The position numbers were made by a program, and so were the translations under genes. A stretch of 18,188 nt of DNA, taken from NCBI GenBank assembly GCA_902795715.1, contig CADBME010000066.1:1-18188 (forward strand). The letters run 5' to 3'. Within the stretch, counting starts at the first letter, position 1. Every line of letters begins with the position of its first letter. Positions 1 through 6,855 of this stretch are shown here, one piece after another. Below the pieces are notes generated by a model, which saw nothing but the letters and a program-made list of their open reading frames with translations, had not been told where the DNA came from and did no database searches. This stretch comes from an uncultured Lachnospiraceae bacterium. GTDB taxonomy: Bacteria; Bacillota_A; Clostridia; Lachnospirales; Lachnospiraceae.

Positions 1-138
1 CCTCCTGACGACTCTGGGACTTTCTGCGATAAAGACTCCTCCAAAGGGGGCATCCCGATGAAGAAGCTGGCGTTCATTGCACCTTGCATATTCATTCAGG
101 CGAGGGTCCTGCAAATCATTCAAATCTGTTATTTTCAT
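1..138 (-). CDS. SpoU/TrmH-family RNA 2'-O-methyltransferase, N-terminal part only
   Basis: Forty-six codons are visible, reading leftward from ATG at 138-136 and running off the window. The translation opens MKITDLNDLQDPRLNEYARC and continues through a GVFIAESPRVVRR stretch. The pattern 'I-x-D-x-x-D-P-R-L-x-x-Y-A' followed by 'F-I-A-E-S-P-x-V-x-R' is characteristic of the N-terminal substrate-binding domain of TrmH/SpoU ribose methyltransferases. These methylate 2'-OH groups of tRNA or rRNA using S-adenosylmethionine. A GGAGAA ribosome site lies 5 nt upstream of the start on the minus strand. The catalytic SPOUT knot lies outside the window, so the family call rests on this short stretch alone and the target RNA cannot be stated. 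It is divergent from the hydrogenase operon and functionally unrelated to it. Confidence 0.62.
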   Translation of the reverse strand, partial: MKITDLNDLQDPRLNEYARCNERQLLHRDAPFGGVFIAESPRVVRR

Positions 139-250
139 ATGGTCTTCTCCTGTCTGGCTATCTCATCTGCTGATACTTGCCCTGCTAAAAGCATTAAGGG
201 TCCTTTCCTGAAAAAGATTCGTATTTGCAAATGATTTTTGTCATTTTCCC

Positions 251-256
251 AGTATA
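251..256 (-). promoter_or_regulatory. Candidate extended -10 for the RNA methyltransferase gene
   Basis: On the minus strand TATACT is preceded by TGA, giving an extended -10 (TGn-TATACT). The region 17 bp upstream matches TTGACA poorly (TGGATG). It would start transcription about 105 nt before the ATG. Weak call, based on sequence pattern alone. Confidence 0.25.
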
Positions 257-340
257 TCACAAAGTCAGGATGCCATCCATGGCAATCTGCTAAAACAAGA
301 TTGCTGCTTTTTTTCTTGTTTTTATTTTTTTAAAATGCCA

Positions 341-369
341 TTGTCCGTCTTATTTATCTATGTTAATAT
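341..369 (+). promoter_or_regulatory. Candidate promoter of the hydrogenase operon
   Basis: TTGTCC (341-346), a 17-bp spacer and TAATAT (364-369) make a moderate sigma-A-type promoter. Its -10 lies inside the Rex-like palindrome, as expected for a repressed promoter. An alternative is the perfect -35 hexamer TTGACA at 400-405, but the best -10 below it (AATTAT, 425-430) needs a 19-bp spacer. The start site cannot be decided from sequence. Confidence 0.35.
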
Positions 370-377
370 GTAAACAA
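360..377. promoter_or_regulatory. Candidate Rex (NADH/NAD redox repressor) operator
   Basis: The 18-bp sequence ATGTTAATATGTAAACAA matches the Firmicutes Rex consensus TTGTTAA-N4-TTAACAA at 12 of the 14 specified positions. It overlaps the candidate -10 element and stands upstream of an NADH-linked hydrogenase. Rex is known to repress NADH-consuming fermentation genes when NADH/NAD is low. Whether this genome encodes Rex is not visible here. Confidence 0.5.
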
Positions 378-475
378 TATGATAAAACCTAGATTATTTT
401 TGACAAAAAGTTGCTTTATTTGGCAATTATTTTAAAAAATGACTTTGGTTATATCAAATAGCACCTTGTTGATTC

Positions 476-506
476 CGGATGGGGGCCGGTAAGTGGCTCT
501 CATCCG
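476..506 (+). promoter_or_regulatory. Strong hairpin in the hydrogenase mRNA leader
   Basis: Positions 476-487 (CGGATGGGGGCC) pair with 495-506 (GGCTCTCATCCG) over 12 bp, including two G-U pairs, around a 7-nt loop GGTAAGT (488-494). It is strikingly GC-rich in an AT-rich region. The loop is complementary at 6 of 7 positions to ACTAACC at 507-513, so an alternative pairing is possible. A second small hairpin, CCTT-CAGC-AAGG (518-529), abuts the ribosome site. It is not a transcription terminator (no U run). I cannot match it to a known riboswitch class. Confidence 0.5.
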
Positions 507-545
507 ACTAACCTATGCCTTCAGCAAGGAAGAAAGGGGTATTTT

Positions 546-1043
546 ATGGCTGCGAATATGTCGTTTCGGGGAACCCCGAAACAAGAGAGAGAGCTGCGTA
601 AGTTCATTAAGAAGCACAAAGATCAGCCCGGCGCTATGATGCCTGTCCTCCAGGAAGCTCAGGGTATCTACGGATATCTGCCTCTGGAAGTCCAGGAGAT
701 CATTGCCGATGAGATGCATGTGCCTCTGGCTGAGGTTTTCGGCGTTGCAACTTTCTACTCTCAGTTCACACTGACTCCCAAAGGGGAGCATACCATCAGC
801 GTCTGTTTAGGAACAGCCTGCTATGTAAAGGGTGCAGATAAGATTTTATCTGCTATCGAAGAGCATCTGGGCATCAAGTCGGGAGAATGCACGGAAGACG
901 GCTTCTTCTCCATCGAGAGCTGCCGTTGTCTGGGTGCCTGCGGACTTGCACCGGTTATGACTGTCGACGGTGAAGTTTATGGAAAGTGTACTCCGGAGTC
1001 TGCCGTTAAGATTATCGACTCCTACTATGATAAGGAGGTGTAA
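546..1043 (+). CDS. hndA: [FeFe]-hydrogenase subunit HydC/HndA, NuoE-like [2Fe-2S] protein
   Basis: This 165-aa protein is the smallest subunit of the cytoplasmic trimeric NADH-dependent (probably electron-bifurcating) hydrogenase. It is a thioredoxin-fold NuoE homologue that binds one [2Fe-2S] cluster and docks on the flavoprotein. The four ligands are visible as C87-x4-C92 and C128-x3-C132 (the CRCLGAC motif). The N-terminal half carries the usual helical part with the typical 'AQGIYGYLP' segment. Its length is normal for the family. The ATG at 546 is preceded by AAAGGGG; a second ATG four codons on has no better site. The gene ends inside the ribosome site of the next gene (GATAAGGAGGTGTAA), so the two are tightly coupled. 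In Thermotoga nomenclature this is HydC, in Desulfovibrio HndA. Confidence 0.92.
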   Translation: MAANMSFRGTPKQERELRKFIKKHKDQPGAMMPVLQEAQGIYGYLPLEVQEIIADEMHVPLAEVFGVATFYSQFTLTPKGEHTISVCLGTACYVKGADKILSAIEEHLGIKSGECTEDGFFSIESCRCLGACGLAPVMTVDGEVYGKCTPESAVKIIDSYYDKEV

Positions 1044-1046
1044 TCT

Positions 1047-2942
1047 ATGGCTATGACTTATGAGAATCTTCTTGAAATCAAGAAGAAAAATGAAGAACTG
1101 GTTCTTGTCCGTAAACTGGTTGCCTCCCAGGCGGAGGAGATGGCAAAGCACACCGCCTACCGTAAACAGATCCTTGTCTGCGGCGGTACCGGCTGTACTT
1201 CTTCCGGAAGCAAAAAAGTAATCGATGCTCTGGAAAATGAAATTAAAGAAAAGAAACTTGACGATGTACTGATTGTCAGGACCGGCTGTTTCGGTCTTTG
1301 TGCACTCGGCCCCATCGTTATTGTCTATCCGGAGGGAGCTTTCTATTCCCAGACGACGCCGGAAGGGGCAAAACGTATTATTGATGAGCATATTATTGAA
1401 GGAAAGATCTGTAAAGACCTTCTCTATCCGGAAACTGTCCGCGATGATGGAGAGATCCTTCCTCTTTCCGGAACCAATTTCTATGCAAAACAGATGCGTA
1501 TCGCTCTGAAGAACTGTGGTGTCATCGATCCGGAAAATATCGAAGAGTATATCGCCCTTGACGGTTATCAGGCCCTCTACAAGGTCCTCACCTCCATGAC
1601 CCAGGATGAGGTTATTGATACCATGCTTGAATCCGGTCTGAGAGGCCGTGGAGGAGCCGGATTCCCCACAGGAAGAAAATGGTCTTTCTGTAAGGCAACC
1701 AAGTCTGACATCAAATATGTCTGCTGTAATGCGGACGAGGGAGATCCCGGTGCTTTCATGGATCGTTCCATCCTGGAAGGCGATCCTCACTCCGTACTTG
1801 AGGCTATGGCCATCGCGGGCTATACCATCGGAGCCAGCCAGGGCTACGTCTATGTCCGTGCAGAGTATCCCATCGCGGTAGAGCGTCTGACCATCGCCAT
1901 CAAGCAGGCCAGAAAGTATGGTCTGCTGGGCAAGCACATTTTCGGAACCAAGTTCAACTTTGACGTAGAGATCCGTCTTGGTGCCGGCGCTTTCGTATGT
2001 GGTGAGGAGACGGCCCTTATGACTTCCATCGAAGGAAAACGTGGCGAGCCTCGTCCCAGACCGCCTTTCCCGGCTGTGGAAGGTCTTTTCAAGAAGCCGA
2101 CCGTCCTCAACAATGTAGAAACCTATGCCAATATTGCCCAGATTATCCTGAAGGGACCGGAATGGTACTCTTCCATCGGAACCGAGACTTCCAAGGGTAC
2201 CAAAGTATTTGCCCTGGGCGGCAAGATTACCAACGTCGGCCTTGTGGAAGTACCCATGGGTACCACCCTGCGTGAGATCATCGAAGAAATCGGAGGCGGC
2301 ATCCCCAATGGCAAGAAATTCAAGGCAGCCCAGACCGGCGGTCCTTCCGGCGGATGTATCCCCTCTGTTCACATTGATACTCCGATCGATTATGAGAGTC
2401 TGGCAAAAATCGGATCCATGATGGGGTCCGGTGGTCTGATCGTTATGGATGAAGATACCTGTATGGTCGACATCGCCAAATTCTATCTGGAGTTCACCTG
2501 TGAGGAGTCATGCGGTAAGTGTTCACCCTGCCGTATCGGAACCAGAAGACTTTTGCAGCTGCTTGAGCATATTACAACCGGCGACGCAACCATGGAAGAT
2601 CTGGACAAGATTGAGGAGCTTGCCGATCACATGAAGGTATCCTGTCTCTGTGCCCTGGGCCAGACAGCATCCAATCCTGTTACCTCCACTCTGAGATACT
2701 TCAGGGAAGAATATGTAAATCATATTGAAAACAAACGTTGTGAAGCCAAGAAATGTAAGGATCTTCTTCATTATGTCATCGATCCGAATCTGTGCAAGGG
2801 CTGTACCCTCTGCTCAAGGAACTGTCCGGTCGGCGCGATCTCAGGCACTGTGAAAGAACCTCACAGTATTGATATCGACACCTGTATCAAGTGCGGTCTC
2901 TGTAAGCAGAATTGTAAATTCGATGCCATTTACATGGAATAA
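1047..2942 (+). CDS. hndC: [FeFe]-hydrogenase flavoprotein subunit HydB/HndC, NuoF-like
   Basis: This 631-aa subunit oxidises NADH at an FMN and passes electrons on through Fe-S clusters. Visible parts in order: an N-terminal thioredoxin-like [2Fe-2S] domain (C45, C50, C81, C85); the NuoF FMN site GLRGRGGAGFPTGRKW (about 198-213); the NADH-binding LGAGAFVCGEETAL segment (about 311-324); the SLBB region; a [4Fe-4S] site SCGKCSPCR with a later CLCALGQ cysteine; and a C-terminal two-cluster ferredoxin domain (CKGCTLCSRNC and CIKCGLCKQNC). The N-terminal domain corresponds to the separate HndB of some clostridia, so that function is built in here. AAGGAGGTG lies directly upstream of the ATG. Length and domain order are normal for bifurcating HydB. 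A long open frame on the opposite strand is a codon-bias shadow. Confidence 0.94.
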   Translation: MAMTYENLLEIKKKNEELVLVRKLVASQAEEMAKHTAYRKQILVCGGTGCTSSGSKKVIDALENEIKEKKLDDVLIVRTGCFGLCALGPIVIVYPEGAFYSQTTPEGAKRIIDEHIIEGKICKDLLYPETVRDDGEILPLSGTNFYAKQMRIALKNCGVIDPENIEEYIALDGYQALYKVLTSMTQDEVIDTMLESGLRGRGGAGFPTGRKWSFCKATKSDIKYVCCNADEGDPGAFMDRSILEGDPHSVLEAMAIAGYTIGASQGYVYVRAEYPIAVERLTIAIKQARKYGLLGKHIFGTKFNFDVEIRLGAGAFVCGEETALMTSIEGKRGEPRPRPPFPAVEGLFKKPTVLNNVETYANIAQIILKGPEWYSSIGTETSKGTKVFALGGKITNVGLVEVPMGTTLREIIEEIGGGIPNGKKFKAAQTGGPSGGCIPSVHIDTPIDYESLAKIGSMMGSGGLIVMDEDTCMVDIAKFYLEFTCEESCGKCSPCRIGTRRLLQLLEHITTGDATMEDLDKIEELADHMKVSCLCALGQTASNPVTSTLRYFREEYVNHIENKRCEAKKCKDLLHYVIDPNLCKGCTLCSRNCPVGAISGTVKEPHSIDIDTCIKCGLCKQNCKFDAIYME

Positions 2943-2955
2943 GGAGGGGTGAATT

Positions 2956-4686
2956 ATGAAGAAAATGATTCATATGAAGATAAACGATATCCCGGTCACT
3001 GTTCCGGAGGGCACGACAGTTCTGCAGGCTGCCAAGCAGGCAAATATTGAGATTCCTTCTCTCTGCTACCTGAAAGATATCAACTGCATCGGAGCCTGCC
3101 GTGTCTGTGTTGTTGAGATTAAAGGACGCCGCGGTCTGACTGCCGCATGTACCTATCCCGTAGAGGAAGGTCTGGAAGTCCTCACCAACACACCCATGGT
3201 CCGCGCTTCCAGAAAGACTACCATCGAGCTGATTCTTTCAACTCACCACAAGAAATGTCTTTCCTGTGTAAGGGGTAATCACTGTGAGCTTCAGAAGCTC
3301 GCCTATGACTACGGTATTGATGAAGATCGTTTTAAGAGTGAGGAACTCATGTATGAAATCGATGATTCCACACCTTATGTTGTCCGCGACAATAACAAAT
3401 GTATTCAATGTCTCAGATGTGTATCCACCTGTAATAAAGTGCAGACTGTGGGCGCCATCGGACAGATCCGCCGTGGTTTTGATGTGCGTGTAGGATCCCC
3501 ATTTGATAAGGGACTGGATTCCACTACATGTGTAGGCTGCGGACAGTGTATCGTATCCTGCCCGGTCGGTGCTCTCTATGAGAAGTCCAACATCGATGAT
3601 GTCTGGGAAGCAATCGGCAATCCCAAGAAGAAAGTGGTATTCTTCACCGCTCCTTCCATCGCCGCTACCCTGGGTGAGTGCTTTGACATGCCGCCCGGAA
3701 CACACGTAGAGCGTCAGATGGCTCAGGCCATCCGCATGTTAGGCGATGTGGAAGTCTTTAACATGAATGTGACCGCTGACCTGACCATCCTTGAAGAGGC
3801 CAATGAGCTGATTGACCGTCTGAAAAACAAGAAGCCTATTCCCATGTTTACTTCCTGCTGTCCGGGATGGATCAAGTTCATGGAGCATAACTACCATGAT
3901 CTTCTTCCCAACCTTTCAACATGTAAGTCTCCTCAGGGAATGTTCGGCGCCATCTTAAAGAGCTATTACTGCCAGAAGAACCACATCGATCCCAAGGACC
4001 TCTTTGTTGTCAGTGTCATCCCCTGTACAGCCAAGAAGTTCGAGGTATCCCGTCCGGAGCTGGCCCACAAGAACATCCCGGATGTCGATGTAGCCCTGAC
4101 CACCAGAGAGCTTGGCAAGATGATCAAGGGTGCCGGTATCTCCTTCAAGGACCTGGCCGGTGAAGACTTTGACGATCCCTTCGCCATGGCATCCGGTGCA
4201 GGAAAGATCTTCGGAGCAACCGGCGGTGTTATGGAGGCGGCTCTCAGAACCGCAGCCAATATCCTCGATGGCAGCAATGAAAAGGTTAATTTCATGGATG
4301 TCCGTGGTATCCCCGGTATCAAGGAAGCAACCTACAAGATTGCCGGAATGGATGTGGACGTATGTGTTGCCAGCGGACTCGGAAATGCACGCAAAGTCGT
4401 TGAGATGATTCGAAACGGCGAAAAGAACTATCTCTTTGTAGAGATCATGGCTTGTCCGGGCGGCTGTATCAACGGCGGCGGACAGCCTGTACAAAGCGAC
4501 AGTGTCCGCAACTATGTCGATCTTAAGACATTACGTTCCAACGTCCTCTACGAGGAAGATGCGGCTAATGAGATGCGGTGCTCACATGAAAGTCCTGTAT
4601 GTCAGATGCTCTATGATGAGTATCTTGGAAAGCCGGGCAGGGCAAAAGCACACAGCCTGCTCCATACAAGCTATACCGAACGTTAA
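2956..4686 (+). CDS. hndD: [FeFe]-hydrogenase catalytic subunit HydA/HndD
   Basis: This 576-aa enzyme reduces protons to H2 at the H-cluster in the cytoplasm. Domains in order: N-terminal [2Fe-2S] ferredoxin (C37, C48, C51, C65); a His-Cys [4Fe-4S] site (H97, C101, C104, C110); two [4Fe-4S] clusters (C149/152/155/159 and C192/195/198/202); the H-domain; and the small-subunit-like tail. H-cluster motif L1 is TSCCPGW (299-305), L2 is IPCTAKKFE (355-363) and L3 is FVEIMACPGGC with GGGQP (about 494-511). In the Clostridium CpI counterpart C301 is the proton relay and C302, C357, C500 and C504 are ligands. L2 has Ile355 where most enzymes have Met (MPC). GGAGGGG stands 7 nt before the ATG. Maturases HydE, HydF and HydG are not in the window and must be encoded elsewhere. 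Confidence 0.96.
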   Translation: MKKMIHMKINDIPVTVPEGTTVLQAAKQANIEIPSLCYLKDINCIGACRVCVVEIKGRRGLTAACTYPVEEGLEVLTNTPMVRASRKTTIELILSTHHKKCLSCVRGNHCELQKLAYDYGIDEDRFKSEELMYEIDDSTPYVVRDNNKCIQCLRCVSTCNKVQTVGAIGQIRRGFDVRVGSPFDKGLDSTTCVGCGQCIVSCPVGALYEKSNIDDVWEAIGNPKKKVVFFTAPSIAATLGECFDMPPGTHVERQMAQAIRMLGDVEVFNMNVTADLTILEEANELIDRLKNKKPIPMFTSCCPGWIKFMEHNYHDLLPNLSTCKSPQGMFGAILKSYYCQKNHIDPKDLFVVSVIPCTAKKFEVSRPELAHKNIPDVDVALTTRELGKMIKGAGISFKDLAGEDFDDPFAMASGAGKIFGATGGVMEAALRTAANILDGSNEKVNFMDVRGIPGIKEATYKIAGMDVDVCVASGLGNARKVVEMIRNGEKNYLFVEIMACPGGCINGGGQPVQSDSVRNYVDLKTLRSNVLYEEDAANEMRCSHESPVCQMLYDEYLGKPGRAKAHSLLHTSYTER

Positions 4687-4687
4687 T

Positions 4688-4707
4688 GATCAGAACCTCT
4701 TCTGATC
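4688..4707 (+). other. Perfect hairpin directly after the hndD stop codon
   Basis: GATCAGAA-CCTC-TTCTGATC forms an 8-bp stem with a 4-nt loop, starting 1 nt after the TAA. No U run follows, so it is more likely an mRNA 3'-end stabiliser or accessory hairpin than a terminator. Confidence 0.45.
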
Positions 4708-4740
4708 TGAAAATCTAAAAAAACAATAAGCAGAAAAAAG

Positions 4741-4783
4741 AAAAGGCCTTCGGCAGGGGAAAATGTCGAAGGCCTTTTCTTGT
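4741..4783 (+). terminator. Rho-independent terminator of the hydrogenase operon
   Basis: The stem pairs 4741-4755 with 4764-4778 (AAAAGGCCTTCG against CGAAGGCCTTTT, plus three inner pairs, one of them G-U) around an 8-nt loop GGGGAAAA. It is followed by a T-rich tail CTTGTTCTT. It is nearly symmetrical, so it may work in both directions. Confidence 0.9.
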
Positions 4784-5084
4784 TCTTATCCTTGTGTTTT
4801 GTCCTTGTTTTTTATTTTGCATGTAAGAGGGATAATAAAAACAAATCCTCAAAACACAGAAAGCAAAACAGCATCTTTTAGACAAAATATTGTACATAAC
4901 AACAGTATGTTTTTGTCTGTTTTCTAAGCATTTGAACAAAATAATCTATTTTCATATAGATTCCTTGATGCTAAAATTCAGGTATCTCACAAGGTGGAAA
5001 CACCAATCTCATATACTCTCAGATGAAATAACTTCAAAACATGGTATAAAGTTTACTTCATCTCCTCTTTTTACATAATTGTCG
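4784..5084 (+). ncRNA. AT-rich gap with a possible small RNA (about 4967-5070)
   Basis: No convincing ORF exists in this gap. On the plus strand there is a promoter-like pair: TTGAAC (4932-4937), 17-bp spacer, TATAGA (4955-4960). About 60 bp further lies a stem AGATGAA/TTCATCT (5021-5027 with 5057-5063), continued by AACTT/AAGTT (5030-5034 with 5049-5053), then CCTCTTTTT. Together these could bound an RNA of about 100 nt, which also contains a small GGTG-GAAA-CACC hairpin (4993-5004). This is a structural inference; nothing identifies a known RNA family. Confidence 0.25.
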
Positions 5085-5110
5085 AAACAGCCCGCTATGC
5101 GGGCTGTTTT
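5085..5110 (-). terminator. Terminator-like hairpin after the ybaK-type gene
   Basis: An 11-bp perfect GC-rich stem (AAACAGCCCGC at 5085-5095 with GCGGGCTGTTT at 5099-5109) encloses a 3-nt loop. It starts just beyond the stop codon at 5117. The U run is short in both directions, so efficiency may be moderate; it can also stop plus-strand transcription. Confidence 0.7.
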
Positions 5111-5116
5111 AGTATG

Positions 5117-5590
5117 TCATTCTTCCGGTGTTTTACACACATCGATCCAGTCTATGCTGGACGACAATTCAAATAGTTCGTCCGGTGTCAGCTTCACGGC
5201 ACTGCTGGCATTTCCGCAAGCCGGATAGACTATGTCAAAGCGCTGCAGAGACCTGTCGGAATAAACCCGGACTCCTTCCTTTATGCCGAAGGGGCATACA
5301 CCACCGACATCATGGCCGATCCACTCATTGACTTCCTGCCGGCTGAGCATTTTCGCCTTTTTATGAAAATATCCTTTGTATTTGCTGTTATTGACCTTGG
5401 CATCCCCGGCACAGATGACCATGACCGGTTCCCCATCCACCTGAAAGGTTAAAGACTTGGCAATTCTTGCAGGATCTGTTCCCACAGCCTCCGCCGCCAG
5501 CTCTACCGTTGCACTGGATACATCAAATAAAAGAATCCTGTCTCTGTATCCCTTTTCTTCAAGATAAGCCATCGCATTTTCTAAAGACAT
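5117..5590 (-). CDS. ybaK: YbaK/EbsC-family aminoacyl-tRNA deacylase
   Basis: This 157-aa protein belongs to the YbaK/ProX editing family, which hydrolyses mischarged tRNAs (typically Cys-tRNA(Pro) or Ala-tRNA(Pro)) in the cytosol. The conserved family features are visible: the ARIAKSL lysine region (Lys45), the AGDAKVN segment (61-67), GGVCPFGI (96-103) and YPACGNASSAVKL near the C-terminus. The reading frame extends 23 codons further upstream, but the start at 5590 (MSLENAMAYLEEKG) fits the family and has AAGGAGA at the right distance, so I chose it. It is a single gene with its own promoter and a downstream hairpin. The exact substrate within the family cannot be read from sequence. Confidence 0.9.
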   Translation of the reverse strand: MSLENAMAYLEEKGYRDRILLFDVSSATVELAAEAVGTDPARIAKSLTFQVDGEPVMVICAGDAKVNNSKYKGYFHKKAKMLSRQEVNEWIGHDVGGVCPFGIKEGVRVYSDRSLQRFDIVYPACGNASSAVKLTPDELFELSSSIDWIDVCKTPEE

Positions 5591-5630
5591 GGTAATCTCC
5601 TTCTTGATAAAATATAGATTGATTGAACAC

Positions 5631-5659
5631 ATAGTACTACCCGGGCCTGTCATCGTCAA
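5631..5659 (-). promoter_or_regulatory. Promoter of the ybaK-type gene
   Basis: On the minus strand TTGACG (5654-5659), a 17-bp spacer and TACTAT (5631-5636) form a good sigma-A-type promoter, giving a leader of about 35 nt. Confidence 0.65.
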
Positions 5660-5735
5660 GTTTCATATGGAGATTATTTGCCGGTCCTCTTTGTCGGAAA
5701 GCAAAAGAATCCTTGCAATATTCAACACTTTTTCA

Positions 5736-5764
5736 TTTACTTTTTGTCCATATTTTTATATAAT
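5736..5764 (+). promoter_or_regulatory. Candidate promoter of eutS-eutP
   Basis: TTTACT (5736-5741), a 17-bp spacer and a perfect TATAAT (5759-5764) precede eutS, leaving a leader of about 110 nt. The leader contains ATCACA (5835-5840) and TGTGAT (5861-5866), which could pair around a 20-nt loop just ahead of the ribosome site. Confidence 0.5.
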
Positions 5765-5884
5765 GATAGCAGAGATTTTGTGTCCTGTTTTTACTGTTTA
5801 CAGCTTATTACAGGTCACATGAACCATAGATTGAATCACAAGGACTCTGAACATCTATTATGTGATCCGGAAAGGAGTTTTCAC

Positions 5885-6262
5885 ATGACCAGAGATATGA
5901 TAAATAACGGCGCTAATGCCGGTGAAAAGGAACGATTGATTCAGGAGTATGTTCCGGGTAAGCAGATTACCCTGGCTCATATGGTTACACGCCCCAAGGC
6001 CTCCGTTTACCAGAAGCTGGGGCTTCCGGATGAATACCATGACGCAATCGGTATTATGACCATCACTCCCTCTGAGGCAACGATTATTGCCGCCGACATC
6101 TGTACCAAAGCCGCTTCCATCAAGCTTGGTTTTGTAGACCGTTTCTCCGGGTCTGTTATCATTGTCGGAACAACGGCCAATGTAGAATCCGCCCTCAACA
6201 GTGTAATCAGCACTTTCTATAACAAGCTGGGCTTCGATGCGGTTGCCATAACCAAAACCTGA
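5885..6262 (+). CDS. eutS: EutS/PduU-type bacterial microcompartment shell protein
   Basis: This 125-aa protein carries a circularly permuted BMC domain. The stretches LIQEYVPGKQITLAH, IGIMTITPSEA, AADICTKAASIKLGFVDRFSG and the C-terminal AITKT match EutS/PduU, which form bent hexameric shell tiles of ethanolamine or propanediol microcompartments. The frame is open upstream to 5678, but AAAGGAG at 5871-5877 places the start at 5885 (MTRDMINNG...). This leaves a short extra N-terminal segment compared with enteric EutS. It lies 18 nt before eutP. No other shell, enzyme or regulator gene of a microcompartment is in the window, so this is a satellite pair. EutS and PduU are not reliably told apart by eye. 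Confidence 0.9.
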   Translation: MTRDMINNGANAGEKERLIQEYVPGKQITLAHMVTRPKASVYQKLGLPDEYHDAIGIMTITPSEATIIAADICTKAASIKLGFVDRFSGSVIIVGTTANVESALNSVISTFYNKLGFDAVAITKT

Positions 6263-6280
6263 TCCCCGGAGCGCTAACTT

Positions 6281-6760
6281 ATGAAAATTATGCTGATCGG
6301 CGCGTCTGCTGCCGGAAAAACAACTTTAATCCAAAGCCTGAGTCATGAGGAAATCCGTTACGACAAGACCCAGGCCGTGGAATATATAGGTAATTTTATC
6401 GATACTCCTGGAGAATACATGCAGCAGCGTGGATACTGGGGACCTCTGACCATCACTTCCCATGATGCGGATATCATATGTTTTGTTCAGGATTCCAGCA
6501 GTGAAGACTGCTGGTTTTCACCGGGCTCGGCCAACAAGTTTTCCAAACCTGTGGTCGGGATTGCGACCAAGACCGATAAAGACGAGTCCAATCTCAAAAG
6601 GGCCCATTCTTACCTGGCTCTGGCCGGATGCAGAACCATATTTGATGTCAGTGCCTACAGCGGAGAAGGGATTCCCGAACTGGTTGACAATCTCCACGCT
6701 ATGCTGGAAAAGTACCATAGCGATAACGCTAAAAGATATCAGGATGATTATTTTGACTGA
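6281..6760 (+). CDS. eutP: EutP/PduV-family small GTPase-like protein
   Basis: This 159-aa P-loop protein belongs to the EutP/PduV family, which accompanies microcompartment operons. PduV is reported to associate with the shell and EutP has been described as acting on acetate, but the role is still unsettled. Visible motifs are the Walker A GASAAGKT (7-14), switch II-like DTPGEY (41-46) and the G4 motif TKTD (96-99, in place of NKxD). A C-terminal 'SAYSGEGI' sits at the G5 position. Length is standard. The ribosome site is only GGAG 9 nt upstream, so translation may be coupled to eutS, whose stop is 18 nt away. The gene ends before a bidirectional terminator. Confidence 0.92.
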   Translation: MKIMLIGASAAGKTTLIQSLSHEEIRYDKTQAVEYIGNFIDTPGEYMQQRGYWGPLTITSHDADIICFVQDSSSEDCWFSPGSANKFSKPVVGIATKTDKDESNLKRAHSYLALAGCRTIFDVSAYSGEGIPELVDNLHAMLEKYHSDNAKRYQDDYFD

Positions 6761-6855
6761 TCTCTTTCCATGGAACATAGGAAAAGGAATAATTAAAATA
6801 AAAAACCTGAAAAAGAAAAACCGAAATAGTAAGATGAACTGGAAAAAAAAAAATC

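Larger units (their letters stand above)
139..545. other. Divergent intergenic region upstream of the hydrogenase operon
   Basis: This 407-bp gap holds no credible ORF. Its middle part (about 300-470) is very AT-rich. It contains a Rex-like palindrome, candidate promoters in both directions, a long leader hairpin and the hydC ribosome site (AAAGGGG at about 533-539), described separately. The rest shows nothing recognisable. Confidence 0.8.

Noticed and set aside
476..529. Assignment of the hydrogenase leader to a known riboswitch such as Moco/Tuco or THF
   Set aside because: I could not match the conserved loops of those classes; only the hairpins themselves are supported.
846..2372. Long open frame (508 codons) on the minus strand opposite hndA and hndC
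   Set aside because: It is antisense to a strongly supported hydrogenase gene, has no recognisable domain and arises from codon bias on the coding strand.
4715..5078. Small ORFs of 74 (-) and 62 (+) codons in the gap after the hydrogenase operon
   Set aside because: One runs through the terminator and neither has a ribosome site; composition is that of AT-rich non-coding DNA.
5678..5884. Upstream extension of the eutS frame
   Set aside because: The added residues are AT-rich and unrelated to BMC proteins, cover the promoter, and AAAGGAG points to the start at 5885.
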